A stretch of 64,000 nt of DNA from Caryophanales bacterium (GTDB lineage: Bacteria; Bacillota; Bacilli; Bacillales; Amphibacillaceae), in NCBI GenBank assembly GCA_026168805.1, contig JAPFDS010000022.1, positions 1 through 64,000 on the forward strand, in the 5' to 3' direction. How positions within the stretch are numbered: position 1 is the first letter of the stretch; each line of letters begins with the position of its first letter. Positions 8,322 through 17,385 of this stretch are shown piece by piece. The notes below the pieces were generated by a model, which was not told the origin of the DNA, made no database searches, and saw only the letters and a list, made by a program, of their open reading frames with translations. The position numbers and the translations under genes are program-made.

Positions 8322-8564
8322 TTAACTTCCAAATCCTGGTACTAGGATAAACTCTGAGTACCATGTAAATGCAATCATAAAGACTGTTAAGTAACCTCCG
8401 AACAAATACATATACATACGTTCAGATAACTTTAAATAACTTACTGTAAGGAAAAATGCAGTTTGAACAAGGAATAAGATTGCAGGTATTTCCATATTTC
8501 CAGCTAGGAATAAGACGGCAAAGATTCCTGTCCAAAAGCCAAGCACACGAAACATACGATCCAT
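8322..8564 (-). CDS. yqgY: YqgY-like membrane protein (DUF2626)
   Basis: An 80-residue, highly hydrophobic protein starting MDRMFRVLGFWTGIFAVLF, with three likely membrane segments and a central LSERMY motif typical of the family. The start follows GGAGGGGGAA. It is convergent with yqgX, as in B. subtilis. No function is known to me. Confidence 0.85.
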   Translation of the reverse strand: MDRMFRVLGFWTGIFAVLFLAGNMEIPAILFLVQTAFFLTVSYLKLSERMYMYLFGGYLTVFMIAFTWYSEFILVPGFGS

Positions 8565-8682
8565 GCTATTTTCCCCCTCCTTCTTGTAGCCTTATCAATT
8601 GTTATTATAAACGAGATTTCAACGAAAGTAAATAAAACATATCTTTTGATTTCAATTTTTATGAAATATAACCAAAAGTTAT

Positions 8683-9054
8683 CTAACTTGTGTCTTCGTC
8701 ATCGGCATCTTTGGCCCAGGGATATGTTTGATAAATGGTATATTGGGTACGATCTTTTAACGTTATTAAAAACTGAATGCCAAAGTGTGAGTGAAATGCT
8801 GTGTATGAAATAGTTACTTGACCTTGATTGAAATCATATGTTTTTGTCGGTGGAAGATCTGTACTTTTTATGAAGTTTATTTCCTTTTTATTTACAGCTA
8901 GTGAAAATAGAGATTCAATAAGATATTGTTTTTGCAAATTATTTGTCATAATCAATTCTTTTTCATAACGTAAAACAAGTGTGGTTAGCACAAGGAAAAG
9001 AATGGTAATCGTAATTAATGTCAGTGGAAAAATAAATCCTTTGTCATTATTCAT
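8683..9054 (-). CDS. comGG: Competence pseudopilus protein ComGG
   Basis: A 123-residue minor pseudopilin-like protein, last gene of the competence operon. It begins NNDKGFIFPLTLITITILFL, a short basic leader followed by a hydrophobic helix. Its start overlaps the comGF stop by eight bases, so translation is probably coupled. ComGG is the most variable Com protein; identity rests on position and the N-terminal helix. It helps assemble the pseudopilus that brings DNA through the wall. Confidence 0.8.
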   Translation of the reverse strand: MNNDKGFIFPLTLITITILFLVLTTLVLRYEKELIMTNNLQKQYLIESLFSLAVNKKEINFIKSTDLPPTKTYDFNQGQVTISYTAFHSHFGIQFLITLKDRTQYTIYQTYPWAKDADDEDTS

Positions 9055-9511
9055 ATCGTAGGAATTCCTTTGTATAGTGTTCCCCGTTTGTAGTTTTTAA
9101 TTCAACAAGAATGATATGGTCGTTTTTTGTAAAACGTACATCCTTAATATTTCGAATGTATATTTCATGGCCTTTACTTTGTATCTGCCTTCGGATGACT
9201 TGTTCATACAAACTATACGAAGCCACTTTATTTGTACTTAGGTGTAACGTTAAGGTGTGATTGTTCACGCGAATGTCAGTTGCATCTATAATATCGTCAC
9301 GTAGAAAAATAAAGAAATGTTCCACATCTATTGTATATTCATGATGATTGTTTTGCATGAGCTTGAGTGTCATACTGAAAAAAGGCAACATCATTACGAT
9401 GATTGAAAGTGATAAAAGAGCTGAGAGAAGCGTTGTTCCTTGCGAGTTATTCAATTTCTTTATATAGGCAAAAGTTTTTTTCGTTGAAGTGGTTATTTTC
9501 CCATGTGACAC
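9047..9511 (-). CDS. comGF: Competence protein ComGF
   Basis: A 154-residue minor pseudopilin. A leader of about 24 residues is followed by QGTTLLSALLSLSIIVMML, a variant prepilin helix in which the usual F-T-L-x-E has become TTLLSA, as is common in ComGF. The start ATG 9511 has AAAGGGTG upstream and overlaps comGE by 65 bases. It participates in the DNA-uptake pseudopilus. Confidence 0.85.
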   Translation of the reverse strand: MSHGKITTSTKKTFAYIKKLNNSQGTTLLSALLSLSIIVMMLPFFSMTLKLMQNNHHEYTIDVEHFFIFLRDDIIDATDIRVNNHTLTLHLSTNKVASYSLYEQVIRRQIQSKGHEIYIRNIKDVRFTKNDHIILVELKTTNGEHYTKEFLRYE

Positions 9512-9785
9512 ACCCTTTCACGAATTGATTTGTAGTAGACAGATGATATACTAGTTCCTTTTCGTTCATCGTTCCTGAGAACTTCGCTGGGAATGTCGTG
9601 TTTTGATGGTCTAGATGCATCAATTCACTTCTTAACGAGTCTATAATTGTTAGTTCGGTATATAATTCATTTCGTTCTTTTTGAATTAGAACAAACGAAG
9701 GGACGACAATGGCTAAAGAGATAAAAAGAATGGATACGGCTACAAGTGTCTCAACGAGTGTAAATCCTTTAGACGTGTGAAACAT
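9447..9785 (-). CDS. comGE: Competence protein ComGE
   Basis: A 112-residue minor pseudopilin with the type IV prepilin signature KGFTLVETLVAVSILFI; the glycine before F is the expected ComC cleavage site. I chose ATG 9785, preceded by GGGAAAGGAT, which overlaps comGD by 17 bases; the open frame begins at 9815. Confidence 0.85.
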   Translation of the reverse strand: MFHTSKGFTLVETLVAVSILFISLAIVVPSFVLIQKERNELYTELTIIDSLRSELMHLDHQNTTFPAKFSGTMNEKELVYHLSTTNQFVKGCVTWENNHFNEKNFCLYKEIE

Positions 9786-10197
9786 AATAAGATCCTTTCC
9801 CAGGCGGAAAAACAACTTTAAACTCGGCGTAAGGTGTTTGAATGTAAATAGTACCTGCGTTCTTTAATGTCCCATTTGAATTAAAGATGATCGTTCGGAA
9901 CGTTCGTTGTTTAATTTCCCATCCCTTTGGCAATTTTCTTGTATAATCTGGAGATGAGACTTGACTGGATGTCACTTTATACTGAGTTGGTTCAAAATAT
10001 ATTCTTGCATCTGTTTGTATATCTGAAATAGAAAGGTTTTGAATATAACGTATATCATCCGTTAACGTGTTTAAAAAGTGTTGTTCATATTGCTTGTGTA
10101 AGGTGATAAAAGAGAGCTTACCACCAATAAGTGTAAAGATGGATGTGATTGTCAGTACGAGTAAGAGTTCGATCAACGTAAAACCATTTTTCTTCAT
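9769..10197 (-). CDS. comGD: Competence protein ComGD
   Basis: A 142-residue minor pseudopilin with N-terminus KKNGFTLIELLLVLTITSIF, containing the classical G-F-T-L-x-E prepilin cleavage motif. ATG 10197 follows AAGGAATAGGAAC, which lies at the end of comGC. The remainder is a beta-rich head domain. It is part of the transformation pseudopilus at the cell surface. Confidence 0.88.
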   Translation of the reverse strand: MKKNGFTLIELLLVLTITSIFTLIGGKLSFITLHKQYEQHFLNTLTDDIRYIQNLSISDIQTDARIYFEPTQYKVTSSQVSSPDYTRKLPKGWEIKQRTFRTIIFNSNGTLKNAGTIYIQTPYAEFKVVFPPGKGSYYVSHV

Positions 10198-10204
10198 TGT
10201 GTTC

Positions 10205-10519
10205 CTATTCCTTAGAACCAGACTTCTGTACAATGCCCGACTTTATGGTAAGCTCATCCCCATTCGGACATGTCGTTTGGTCACTGGAAATATAATCCGA
10301 AGTTACAAGATTCTGGATATCTGTAACCGGTTTAGATTCATTCAGTTGATACATTTCAGCCTGCGCCTGCACTACTTGGACCAACGCGTCGCACCCTTGG
10401 TCATGAATGCCAGAACTTTTTGAAGAAAAGCTTGGGACAATTAAGATAAGTAACACAGAAATGATCATAAGCACGAATAGCATTTCTATTAAAGTAAATC
10501 CGTTTTGGTTTTTTAACAT
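10205..10519 (-). CDS. comGC: Major competence pseudopilin ComGC
   Basis: A 104-residue major pseudopilin with N-terminal signature QNGFTLIEMLFVLMIISVLL, cleaved by prepilin peptidase ComC after the glycine. Two cysteines (GCDALV and TTCPNG) correspond to the pair that forms the intramolecular disulfide in B. subtilis ComGC. Start ATG 10519 is chosen because AGAGGAG is seven bases upstream; ATG 10525 is nearly adjacent to that site. Confidence 0.93.
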   Translation of the reverse strand: MLKNQNGFTLIEMLFVLMIISVLLILIVPSFSSKSSGIHDQGCDALVQVVQAQAEMYQLNESKPVTDIQNLVTSDYISSDQTTCPNGDELTIKSGIVQKSGSKE

Positions 10520-10534
10520 AATCATTCTCCTCTG

Positions 10535-11569
10535 TTAGATGTTTTGGATCATTTGAAACATTGGCCACATAAGCGCGATATACATACTGATAATGAATAG
10601 AGCAATGATTCCAAAAAATAAAGGTTGAATAATGGTAATCAGTTGCATCGATTTACGGTGAAGCTCCTCAGTAACAATTTGCGCATACATGTGTAAGTCT
10701 TTTTCAAGGGATTGTTGATCTTTATTTGTTTGAAATATTTGTCCGAGGTGCGTCTCCACAAAATAGAGATTCTCGAATATTTCTGAAAGAGGTACCCCTG
10801 CATGAAGCTTGTCTTGTAAATGCAATGCATAATGGGAAAGAATCGGTAGCTTTGATTGTTTTTGTAAATAAAGTAGAATTTCTTTAATGGTCAAGCCACT
10901 CTCAAATAAAGTCGACATATGCGTAGCGAATTGATGAGAAGTGTTTAATCGGACATACGAACGATAGAATGGAATCTTTTCATAGAACTCCATTTGTGCA
11001 CCAATCGATAATGCTTTCTTTTTTATTTTCCATAAAACAATGAGTATAATTAAAACAGCAATGCAACCACCTCCTATGTAAAAGCTACCATTTATGATTT
11101 GTAAAATAGTATGTGCAGCTGTAGAAGACCCGTTGGATTGAAGCATCGTATCAAATGAGGGTAAAACGAACTGCTTGATACAGATAAATAAGACACTAAA
11201 GAAAATACAAAGAAATAATGGATAGCGGGTGGCACGTTTGAAGGATTTCTCATAGGTTGTTTTACGTTCATACATTTTCGCGCAGGAAGAGATATGTTTT
11301 GATAAGTCTCCGTGCAAACGTACAAAGTATAGGTAAGATGAAATCGAGTGATCAAAATGCAGTTCTTGAAAAGCCTCGTCAATATATTTACCGGATTTTA
11401 ACAACGATTGTAGAGGTTGGGCAATGGATTGAAATGTCTTCTCCCATGAAAGTACTTCTAATGCACGAAGGAGGGAGTAGCCATTTGCTAGAAGATAAGA
11501 TAATTGATCTAAGAATCGTAACTGAATGTCGGGAGAAGGGTGATTGGTCTTTCGTTTAAATGAGATCAT
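10535..11569 (-). CDS. comGB: Competence inner-membrane platform protein ComGB
   Basis: A 344-residue member of the type II secretion F / PilC family, the membrane platform on which ComGA drives pseudopilin assembly. Two cytosolic four-helix domains are separated by a membrane pair near the middle (PLFLCIFFSVLFICI and IAVLIILIVLWKI), and the C-terminus ends in a third membrane helix. I chose ATG 11569, preceded by AGAGGAAG and overlapping the comGA stop by 14 bases. The open frame runs to 11656, deep within comGA, without a better site. Confidence 0.92.
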   Translation of the reverse strand: MISFKRKTNHPSPDIQLRFLDQLSYLLANGYSLLRALEVLSWEKTFQSIAQPLQSLLKSGKYIDEAFQELHFDHSISSYLYFVRLHGDLSKHISSCAKMYERKTTYEKSFKRATRYPLFLCIFFSVLFICIKQFVLPSFDTMLQSNGSSTAAHTILQIINGSFYIGGGCIAVLIILIVLWKIKKKALSIGAQMEFYEKIPFYRSYVRLNTSHQFATHMSTLFESGLTIKEILLYLQKQSKLPILSHYALHLQDKLHAGVPLSEIFENLYFVETHLGQIFQTNKDQQSLEKDLHMYAQIVTEELHRKSMQLITIIQPLFFGIIALFIISMYIALMWPMFQMIQNI

Positions 11570-12533
11570 ACTTATAAGCTTCCTCTCGTAAATATTCAAA
11601 TGATTCATAATAAGGTGCGGGTTGTTTGTTGATGAGTGACTGAATATGTGTTTCATGTAACAATTCTAAGATAGCTGAACGCTTTTGATGATCGTCACTC
11701 TGTTTTACATTCACTAACTCTATGGCTGCAACTCCTTTAAGTGCTTCTTTTAAATCCATTGGGTCAATTCCCATTTCTAATAGACGTGTAATCGTTCCAA
11801 CAGCATCACCCGCATGAAAGGTGCTAAAAACAATGTGCCCACTAAGTGCAGCGTTGACAGCAAATGAAGCAGTGTTTGCATCTCTAATTTCACCGATCAT
11901 AACGACATCAGGATCATGGCGTAAAATAGCTTTGAATCCTTCTACATATGTGATTCCAGCTTTCGTATTTAATTGAACTTGTAAAACACCGGGTAACTCT
12001 TGTTCAATGGGATCTTCTAATGTAATCAATTGTTTGCCTTGTTCTTTCATTAACATACGAAGAAGCGCATATAACGTAGTTGATTTTCCACTTCCTGTAG
12101 GTCCTGTCATCAGAAATAAACCGGATTGAAATGTCATCCATTGTTTGATTTGTTCATATTGATGTGGGAATAAAAATAAGTGCTCCAATTTCTTTGAGTC
12201 TTCTTGTGGTAATATACGAATAGCTAAACTCTCAGTTGTTTGGACGGGTAAGGTTGATAAACGAAGAGAATACTTTTTACTATCCAATGTAAATACAAGT
12301 GTTCCATTTTGTGGTTTTTGAATTTCACCGATATCCATGCCAGAAGTGAATTTATAATGCGTTAATAATAAACTATATTGGTGAGCAGGGATTTCTTGAT
12401 AGAGCTCACGCTTGTTATGCACACGAAAGTATATGTGTACAACCTTTTCAAACGGAATAAAATGTATATCTGAAGCTTCTGATAAAATGGCCTCTCCAGC
12501 AATTTTCTGGGATAATTTAGCGGCACGATTCAT
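11556..12533 (-). CDS. comGA: Competence traffic ATPase ComGA
   Basis: A 325-residue secretion ATPase of the GspE/PilB family that powers pseudopilus assembly during natural transformation. Walker A GPTGSGKSTT lies at about 143-152. Further on are the Asp box LITLEDPIE, Walker B DPDVVMIGEIRD and the His box SGHIVFSTFHAG. The zinc tetracysteine of longer GspE proteins is absent, as usual for ComGA. Start ATG 12533 has AAGGAGG upstream. First gene of the comG operon, which is divergent from aroK with 71 bases between them. No ComK box (AAAA-N5-TTTT) is visible in that gap. Confidence 0.95.
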   Translation of the reverse strand: MNRAAKLSQKIAGEAILSEASDIHFIPFEKVVHIYFRVHNKRELYQEIPAHQYSLLLTHYKFTSGMDIGEIQKPQNGTLVFTLDSKKYSLRLSTLPVQTTESLAIRILPQEDSKKLEHLFLFPHQYEQIKQWMTFQSGLFLMTGPTGSGKSTTLYALLRMLMKEQGKQLITLEDPIEQELPGVLQVQLNTKAGITYVEGFKAILRHDPDVVMIGEIRDANTASFAVNAALSGHIVFSTFHAGDAVGTITRLLEMGIDPMDLKEALKGVAAIELVNVKQSDDHQKRSAILELLHETHIQSLINKQPAPYYESFEYLREEAYKYDLI

Positions 12534-12604
12534 GAAATGAACCTCCTTATTCTTCGAGGGAAGATGTAAAATACATAAAAAATGAATAAAAGGACTGATG
12601 TGTA

Positions 12605-13105
12605 GTGAACATTATTTATTTAATAGGCTTTATGGGAAGCGGGAAAAGTACAGTCGGTGCATATTTAAAAGAAACGTATCAATTGTCTTCTGTAGATACG
12701 GATGAATGGATCGAGAAGAACTATGAGAAATCCATACCTTCGATTTTTGCAGAAGAAGGGGAAGAGCAATTTAGACAATATGAAATGGAAGCTTTACGAG
12801 CACTTCGTGGATATGATGTTATTGCAACAGGTGGAGGAATTGTTGAACGGGATGAAAATTATTCAACTATGCATGAAAATGGAACAATTGTTTATTTACA
12901 AGCAAGCTTTAAGGAAATTATGGTGCGATTGCAACATGATGCATCTCGTCCGTTATGGAAAGATCAAGATGTAGTTGAAAGAGAGGAGTTATATAACCGA
13001 AGACATGCGTTATATACATCATTTGCAGATGTAGTGATTCATACGGATCAGAAAAAGATAGCAGATATCGGGGAAAGAATCATCGAGCTTGTGCAAGAAG
13101 AATAA
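12605..13105 (+). CDS. aroK: Shikimate kinase
   Basis: A 166-residue cytosolic kinase that phosphorylates shikimate with ATP in chorismate synthesis. Walker A is GFMGSGKST at about 8-16. The substrate-binding DTDEWIEK is at about 32-39, and TGGG lies near residue 78. RPLW marks the lid region. Start is GTG 12605. It is divergent from comGA and followed by yqzE; in B. subtilis the shikimate kinase gene lies elsewhere. aroQ, another step of the same pathway, lies at 26382 in this window. Confidence 0.93.
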   Translation: MNIIYLIGFMGSGKSTVGAYLKETYQLSSVDTDEWIEKNYEKSIPSIFAEEGEEQFRQYEMEALRALRGYDVIATGGGIVERDENYSTMHENGTIVYLQASFKEIMVRLQHDASRPLWKDQDVVEREELYNRRHALYTSFADVVIHTDQKKIADIGERIIELVQEE

Positions 13106-13164
13106 AATAGTAACTGTTGTTTATACTAGCATAGACTACCCGCTATAGAAAGGATTGGTAGACT

Positions 13165-13344
13165 ATGACTGGTAATGAATATTTGCATTTTATGGCTCGT
13201 AGATTTACTGATTTTATCGCAATGCCAAAGGAAAAAAGGAAAACACAGCGTAAGAACTCTTACGAAAAAGGAAAGTTACGTAAAACGGATTGGTTTGGGA
13301 ACGCACCATTTTATATGTACAAAATGATGAAAAAAGAGAAGTAG
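13165..13344 (+). CDS. yqzE: YqzE family small protein
   Basis: A 59-residue, strongly basic protein: GNEYLHFMARRFTDFIAMP, then a run of Lys and Arg, then DWFGNAPFYMYKMM. The pattern and the location beside the comG operon match B. subtilis YqzE. The stop lies within the stem of the following terminator. ATG 13165 has GAAAGGA upstream. Function is unknown. Confidence 0.8.
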   Translation: MTGNEYLHFMARRFTDFIAMPKEKRKTQRKNSYEKGKLRKTDWFGNAPFYMYKMMKKEK

Positions 13345-13370
13345 GTGTCGATTACCTACTTCTCTTTTTT
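13331..13370. terminator. Bidirectional terminator between yqzE and yqhG
   Basis: AAAAAGAGAAGTAGGT pairs with ACCTACTTCTCTTTTTT across a seven-base loop. The stem contains the stop codons of both convergent genes. Confidence 0.88.
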
Positions 13371-14144
13371 AGGTTGAAATGCATTTGTTACATATATAAC
13401 TCCACCACTCAATACGTTAAAAGTGATCGTAGGCTTATATCTTTCTTTGATGGCACCTTCTTCTCGTTGCTTTTCTTTTGTTTCAGTCGCATAGAATGTA
13501 TCCAACAACTCCAACTCATTTTCCATCGCTTCCATTGATTGAACGGCCCAATCGTGGGATTGCTCTTCTATATAAACGTCTAATATGTGTTCTAAGCGCT
13601 TAAAACCACTTTCGTATGTGATCATCGGGGTGAGTAGATAACAAAAATCAGAAATGGTTGCATGCATAGGTATTTGTTGAAGGTGTTCCATCATATGAAC
13701 GACGATTTTTCCTGTAATTAAGTTTAATCCAAGGGAGAAAACTTCATCTTTAATCTGTATACTCTCATATGAAATTTTTATATTCACTAAGAGCCAGGGG
13801 TATAATGCTTGTTTTTTATTTGTTTCAACAGACTCGAATGCTTGGATAAAAGATACGTCTTTTGTTAGGTCTTTTAATATTTGTTGAAATCGGGTACTCC
13901 CGTAATATAGTGGTTCAATATCTTTATTGTCATTCTGCGCATGGGTTCCTAAAAGTAATGTTTTTGGTTCGCCTTTTGATTGGGTTGCTTCCACATAGTG
14001 CCAATAAAAAGGGCGATTCATTATTTTCTTATCCATTTCTTCTGTTAGATGCACTTCGAATACATCGTTGTTGATATCATTGACGTGGCAATGGTTTGTG
14101 TTAAAATACATTTTTGTAAATTGTTTAACTCTCTGAACGTCCAT
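13356..14144 (-). CDS. yqhG: YqhG family protein
   Basis: A 262-residue cytosolic protein of the Bacillus YqhG family. It has no membrane segment or recognised catalytic motif; acidic and aromatic stretches such as MNRPFYWHYVEATQ are visible. It overlaps the helicase gene yqhH by 20 bases, so the two are translationally coupled and likely work together. ATG 14144 is preceded by GAGG nine bases upstream; an in-frame GTG at 14159 overlaps that site. Role unknown. Confidence 0.82.
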   Translation of the reverse strand: MDVQRVKQFTKMYFNTNHCHVNDINNDVFEVHLTEEMDKKIMNRPFYWHYVEATQSKGEPKTLLLGTHAQNDNKDIEPLYYGSTRFQQILKDLTKDVSFIQAFESVETNKKQALYPWLLVNIKISYESIQIKDEVFSLGLNLITGKIVVHMMEHLQQIPMHATISDFCYLLTPMITYESGFKRLEHILDVYIEEQSHDWAVQSMEAMENELELLDTFYATETKEKQREEGAIKERYKPTITFNVLSGGVIYVTNAFQPKKEK

Positions 14145-15786
14145 AATGTTGATCCTCACTTTGTATTGTTTCTTGTTCGATAATGGATGTTAATTGATGC
14201 AATTTCTGTTTTACTTCACTTTCAGAATCTGAATCTTTCAAGATGGTTTGAATTTCTTGATCGATATTAGGTATCTCCAGTATGGAAAGAATATCATCTA
14301 CACGACCAATGACTCGTTCAAATAAATGAACTTTATCATATAATATATGCATTAATCGGTCCTCTAATGTATTTTTTAGAGCTATATGTGTAATGTGTAC
14401 ATCATTTTCTTGACCATATCGATGAATCCTCCCAATTCGTTGTTCTATTTTCATCGGATTCCATGGAAGATCGTAATTAATTAAATGATGGCAAAACTGT
14501 AAATTAATTCCTTCCCCTCCAGCTGCTGTAGTAATGAGAACTTGTGCGTGATGTTCAAATAATTGTTTCATCCAATCTTTTTTGGTTCCTTTAAAACCAC
14601 CACGAAAGGGAACGGACGTAATTCCGTGTTGCTGTAAATACCATTGTAAATAAAACTGAGTAGCTCGATATTCAGTGAAAATAATGACCTTTTCATCTCC
14701 AATGGATGAAATATATTTCATTGCTTTTTTTGCTTTTGCATGATGAGGGAGAACACTAATTTCATCAGCAATTTCAACAAGTTCTTTTTTATATGGGTGG
14801 TCTTGTTGTTTCAGCATTTTTTCAATCGATAGAAAACATGCTTCTCTTGAAGAACACAGAGCTCGAAGTAAAGTCAGTTTTGTAAAGGGAGGTAAATGAC
14901 TTGCAAGGTTATCGATCCGGTCATATACGTCTTGTTCTTCGGTCGTAAATTCAATCCACTGTGTCTCGACATGACGTTTAATCGTTGTCTGTTGGATGTC
15001 TTTACGGGTATTGCGGATAATTACTTGTTGTACTAATTGGTTTAAAATAGATTTTTGCTCATCTTCTTTATCTTCAAAGGCTTGTATAAAGGCATCATAA
15101 CTCCCAAGCAAACCAGGACGTAAAATAGAGACTAAGTGATAAATTTCACTGAGGGAATTTTGTATAGGTGTAGCTGTTAAAAATAAACAGTACTTTTTTT
15201 GAATGCTTCGTACAAAAGAGTTATTAAGTGTTTTTATATTTTTCAATCGATGGGCTTCATCCACTAATAAAAAGTCATAGGGGATGTTTGTGATGTCTTC
15301 GTGATGCGGAGATTTCTTCGCCATATCCAACGAACAAACAACAACATCAATATCTTCCCACCGATAATTTTTACGATACGCAATGGCATTGATGTTAAAC
15401 TTTGTCTGTAATTCTTCTACCCATTGACTCACTAAAGAAGATGGAACAAGAATAATCGCCTTTTTAACGAGGCCTCTTATGATATATTCTTTTAACACCA
15501 ATCCAGCTTCAATCGTTTTACCTAGACCAACTTCGTCTGCAAGAATAGCGCGACCATCCATCTTAAACAACACTCGTTTGGCAGCATCTAATTGATACGG
15601 CAAAAATTCTATTTGTGGTAGATGCGCTAAGGATTTCAATTCATCAAATGAATGATTCATTGTGGTGAGTTCGGCTTCATAAGACAAATTGAACGCATCC
15701 CAAGAACTTAGTGCATAGGTATTTGTAAGAGAATTTTGCAGTTGTGGTAGAAAAGTGGTGTCCTTTACTATTTGTATGTGATTCAA
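14125..15786 (-). CDS. yqhH: SNF2-family DEAD/DEAH-box helicase
   Basis: A 553-residue Swi2/Snf2 ATPase. Motif I is DEVGLGKTIEAG at about 84-95, motif II DEAH lies near 176, motif III is LTATPIQNS, and the C-terminal RecA lobe carries GGEGINLQFC and QRIGRIHRYGQ. Such proteins translocate on duplex DNA and can displace RNA polymerase or other proteins, as RapA does. TTG 15786 follows GAAAGGAG. Located divergently from gcvT, as in B. subtilis. The specific target is unknown. Confidence 0.93.
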   Translation of the reverse strand: MNHIQIVKDTTFLPQLQNSLTNTYALSSWDAFNLSYEAELTTMNHSFDELKSLAHLPQIEFLPYQLDAAKRVLFKMDGRAILADEVGLGKTIEAGLVLKEYIIRGLVKKAIILVPSSLVSQWVEELQTKFNINAIAYRKNYRWEDIDVVVCSLDMAKKSPHHEDITNIPYDFLLVDEAHRLKNIKTLNNSFVRSIQKKYCLFLTATPIQNSLSEIYHLVSILRPGLLGSYDAFIQAFEDKEDEQKSILNQLVQQVIIRNTRKDIQQTTIKRHVETQWIEFTTEEQDVYDRIDNLASHLPPFTKLTLLRALCSSREACFLSIEKMLKQQDHPYKKELVEIADEISVLPHHAKAKKAMKYISSIGDEKVIIFTEYRATQFYLQWYLQQHGITSVPFRGGFKGTKKDWMKQLFEHHAQVLITTAAGGEGINLQFCHHLINYDLPWNPMKIEQRIGRIHRYGQENDVHITHIALKNTLEDRLMHILYDKVHLFERVIGRVDDILSILEIPNIDQEIQTILKDSDSESEVKQKLHQLTSIIEQETIQSEDQHYGRSES

Positions 15787-15976
15787 ATAAATGACTCCTT
15801 TCCTTCATAAAGCGTTCAAATTCAACATCATATACTGATATATTCCTCTTGTTACCGCTTTCCTCTTTTATTATTTCTTTATTATATGCTATACTATAGA
15901 TGCAAATTAGGGTTTCATAGATTCTGATACATAGTATAACCACTTTCGTCAATTTCATAATAGCGGATGAGTACAA

Positions 15977-16216
15977 GGGGAGAGTTTACTCCATATCAAC
16001 AATTATTATTGGAGTAACACCGAAGGAGCAAACAAATTGTGAATCTCTCAGGTAAACAGACTCTTGTAGGACGCAGCTCTGGAGAGCGTTTACTTATATG
16101 TAAACCACCCAAGAAGCAAGCGCTTATATAGAAGAATGAGGATTCTTTTACATAAGTGTGCAACTTTCTGGTTAAAGGACAGAGGTTTCCTGTTGTATCA
16201 GCGAAACCTCTATTTT
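15977..16216 (+). promoter_or_regulatory. Tandem glycine riboswitch with terminator platform
   Basis: Aptamer 1 (about 15977-16087) shows the family core ACCGAAGGAGCAA (16019-16031) and AATCTCTCAGG, closed by GGAGAG/CTCT pairings. A short linker hairpin (GTTTAC/GTAAAC) joins it to aptamer 2 (about 16106-16185), with ACCCAAGAAGCAAGC and TTAAAGGACAGAGG. The stem AGAGGTTTC (16181-16189) / GAAACCTCT (16203-16211) followed by ATTTTT is the terminator, and its 5' arm shares bases with the end of aptamer 2. This is the classical ON arrangement: glycine binding to aptamer 2 prevents termination and turns on gcvT-PA-PB. Confidence 0.93.
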
Positions 16217-16258
16217 TGTGTAAAAAATTGTAATGAGTACTTGATAAGGAGTGGGAAA

Positions 16259-17368
16259 ATGAGTGAACTAAAACGAACACCGATCTATCCAGAGTACGAA
16301 AAATTCGGCGCTAAAACTGTTGACTTTGGCGGATGGGATTTACCTGTTCAATTTGCAGGTATAAAACATGAACATGAAATAACACGCACAAAAGCAGGAC
16401 TCTTTGATGTTTCTCATATGGGAGAAATTATCGTTAAGGGAGAAAAAAGTGAACAATTTTTACAGGAAATGGTAACAAATGATGTTTCTAAGCTTCAAGT
16501 AAATCGAGCACAGTACACATTTATGTGCTATGAGAATGGCGGAACGATTGACGACTTTTTAACGTATCGCCTATCTGAAGATGAATATTTACTCGTTGTC
16601 AACGCAGCAAATATCGAAAAAGACTTTGAATGGTTGAATGAACACAACACATATGGAGATGCTGTCCAGATTGAAAATGCTTCTGACGCTTATGCAGTAC
16701 TTGCTTTACAAGGACCAACTGCTGAAACAGTTTTACAGAAAGTAGTGGAAACTGATCTGTCAGAAATCAAAATGTTCCGTTTCTTAGATCAAGTAAACAT
16801 ACCAAAGATTGATGCACAAGCTCTTATTTCACGAACTGGCTACACAGGTGAGAATGGATTTGAAATTTATATTGACGCAGATAAAGGTGCTTCATTATGG
16901 AATCTATTACTAGAAGTCGGTCAGGAAGAAGGTATTGAGCCTGTAGGTCTTGGAGCAAGAGATACACTTCGTTTTGAAGTAGGCTTACCTCTGTATGGAC
17001 AAGAATTAACGAAAGACATCACTCCACTAGAAGCAGGCCTTTCATTTGCTGTTAAAGTAAATAAAGGTGTGGACTTTATTGGTAGTGAAGTATTAAAAGA
17101 ACAAGCAGAAAATGGACCAGACAGAAAATTAGTCGGTATTGAAATGATTGATAAAGGAATTCCAAGAACAGATTATGATGTTTTGGTGAATGATGAACAA
17201 GTAGGCTTTGTCACTTCAGGTACACAATCCCCAACACTTGGAAAAAATGTTGGTAATGTGATCATTGATAAAAAGTATGCTGAAATTGGTACAGAAGTGG
17301 TTGTTCAAGTACGTAAAAGACAATTAAAAGCTAAAGTTGTTCCAACACCGTTCTATAAACCTGAATAA
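16259..17368 (+). CDS. gcvT: Glycine cleavage system T protein (aminomethyltransferase)
   Basis: A 369-residue enzyme that takes the aminomethyl group from the lipoylated H protein, releases ammonia and forms 5,10-methylene-THF. Family features seen: N-terminal [16 protein letters not shown], the folate-site region FDVSHMGE, and [11 protein letters not shown] around residues 196-206. Start ATG 16259 is behind AAGGAGTGGG; the open frame back to 16136 runs into the riboswitch and is not used. First gene of the glycine-induced operon. The H protein gene is not in this window. Confidence 0.96.
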   Translation: MSELKRTPIYPEYEKFGAKTVDFGGWDLPVQFAGIKHEHEITRTKAGLFDVSHMGEIIVKGEKSEQFLQEMVTNDVSKLQVNRAQYTFMCYENGGTIDDFLTYRLSEDEYLLVVNAANIEKDFEWLNEHNTYGDAVQIENASDAYAVLALQGPTAETVLQKVVETDLSEIKMFRFLDQVNIPKIDAQALISRTGYTGENGFEIYIDADKGASLWNLLLEVGQEEGIEPVGLGARDTLRFEVGLPLYGQELTKDITPLEAGLSFAVKVNKGVDFIGSEVLKEQAENGPDRKLVGIEMIDKGIPRTDYDVLVNDEQVGFVTSGTQSPTLGKNVGNVIIDKKYAEIGTEVVVQVRKRQLKAKVVPTPFYKPE

Positions 17369-17385
17369 TAAGGAGGAATTTAGTT

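Noticed and set aside
12534-12604. ComK box upstream of comGA
   Set aside because: The 71-base gap has T runs but no AAAA-N5-TTTT pair in usable arrangement.
16136-16258. Upstream extension of gcvT to 16136
   Set aside because: This part is glycine riboswitch aptamer and terminator sequence; ATG 16259 has a strong ribosome binding site and family-like N-terminus.
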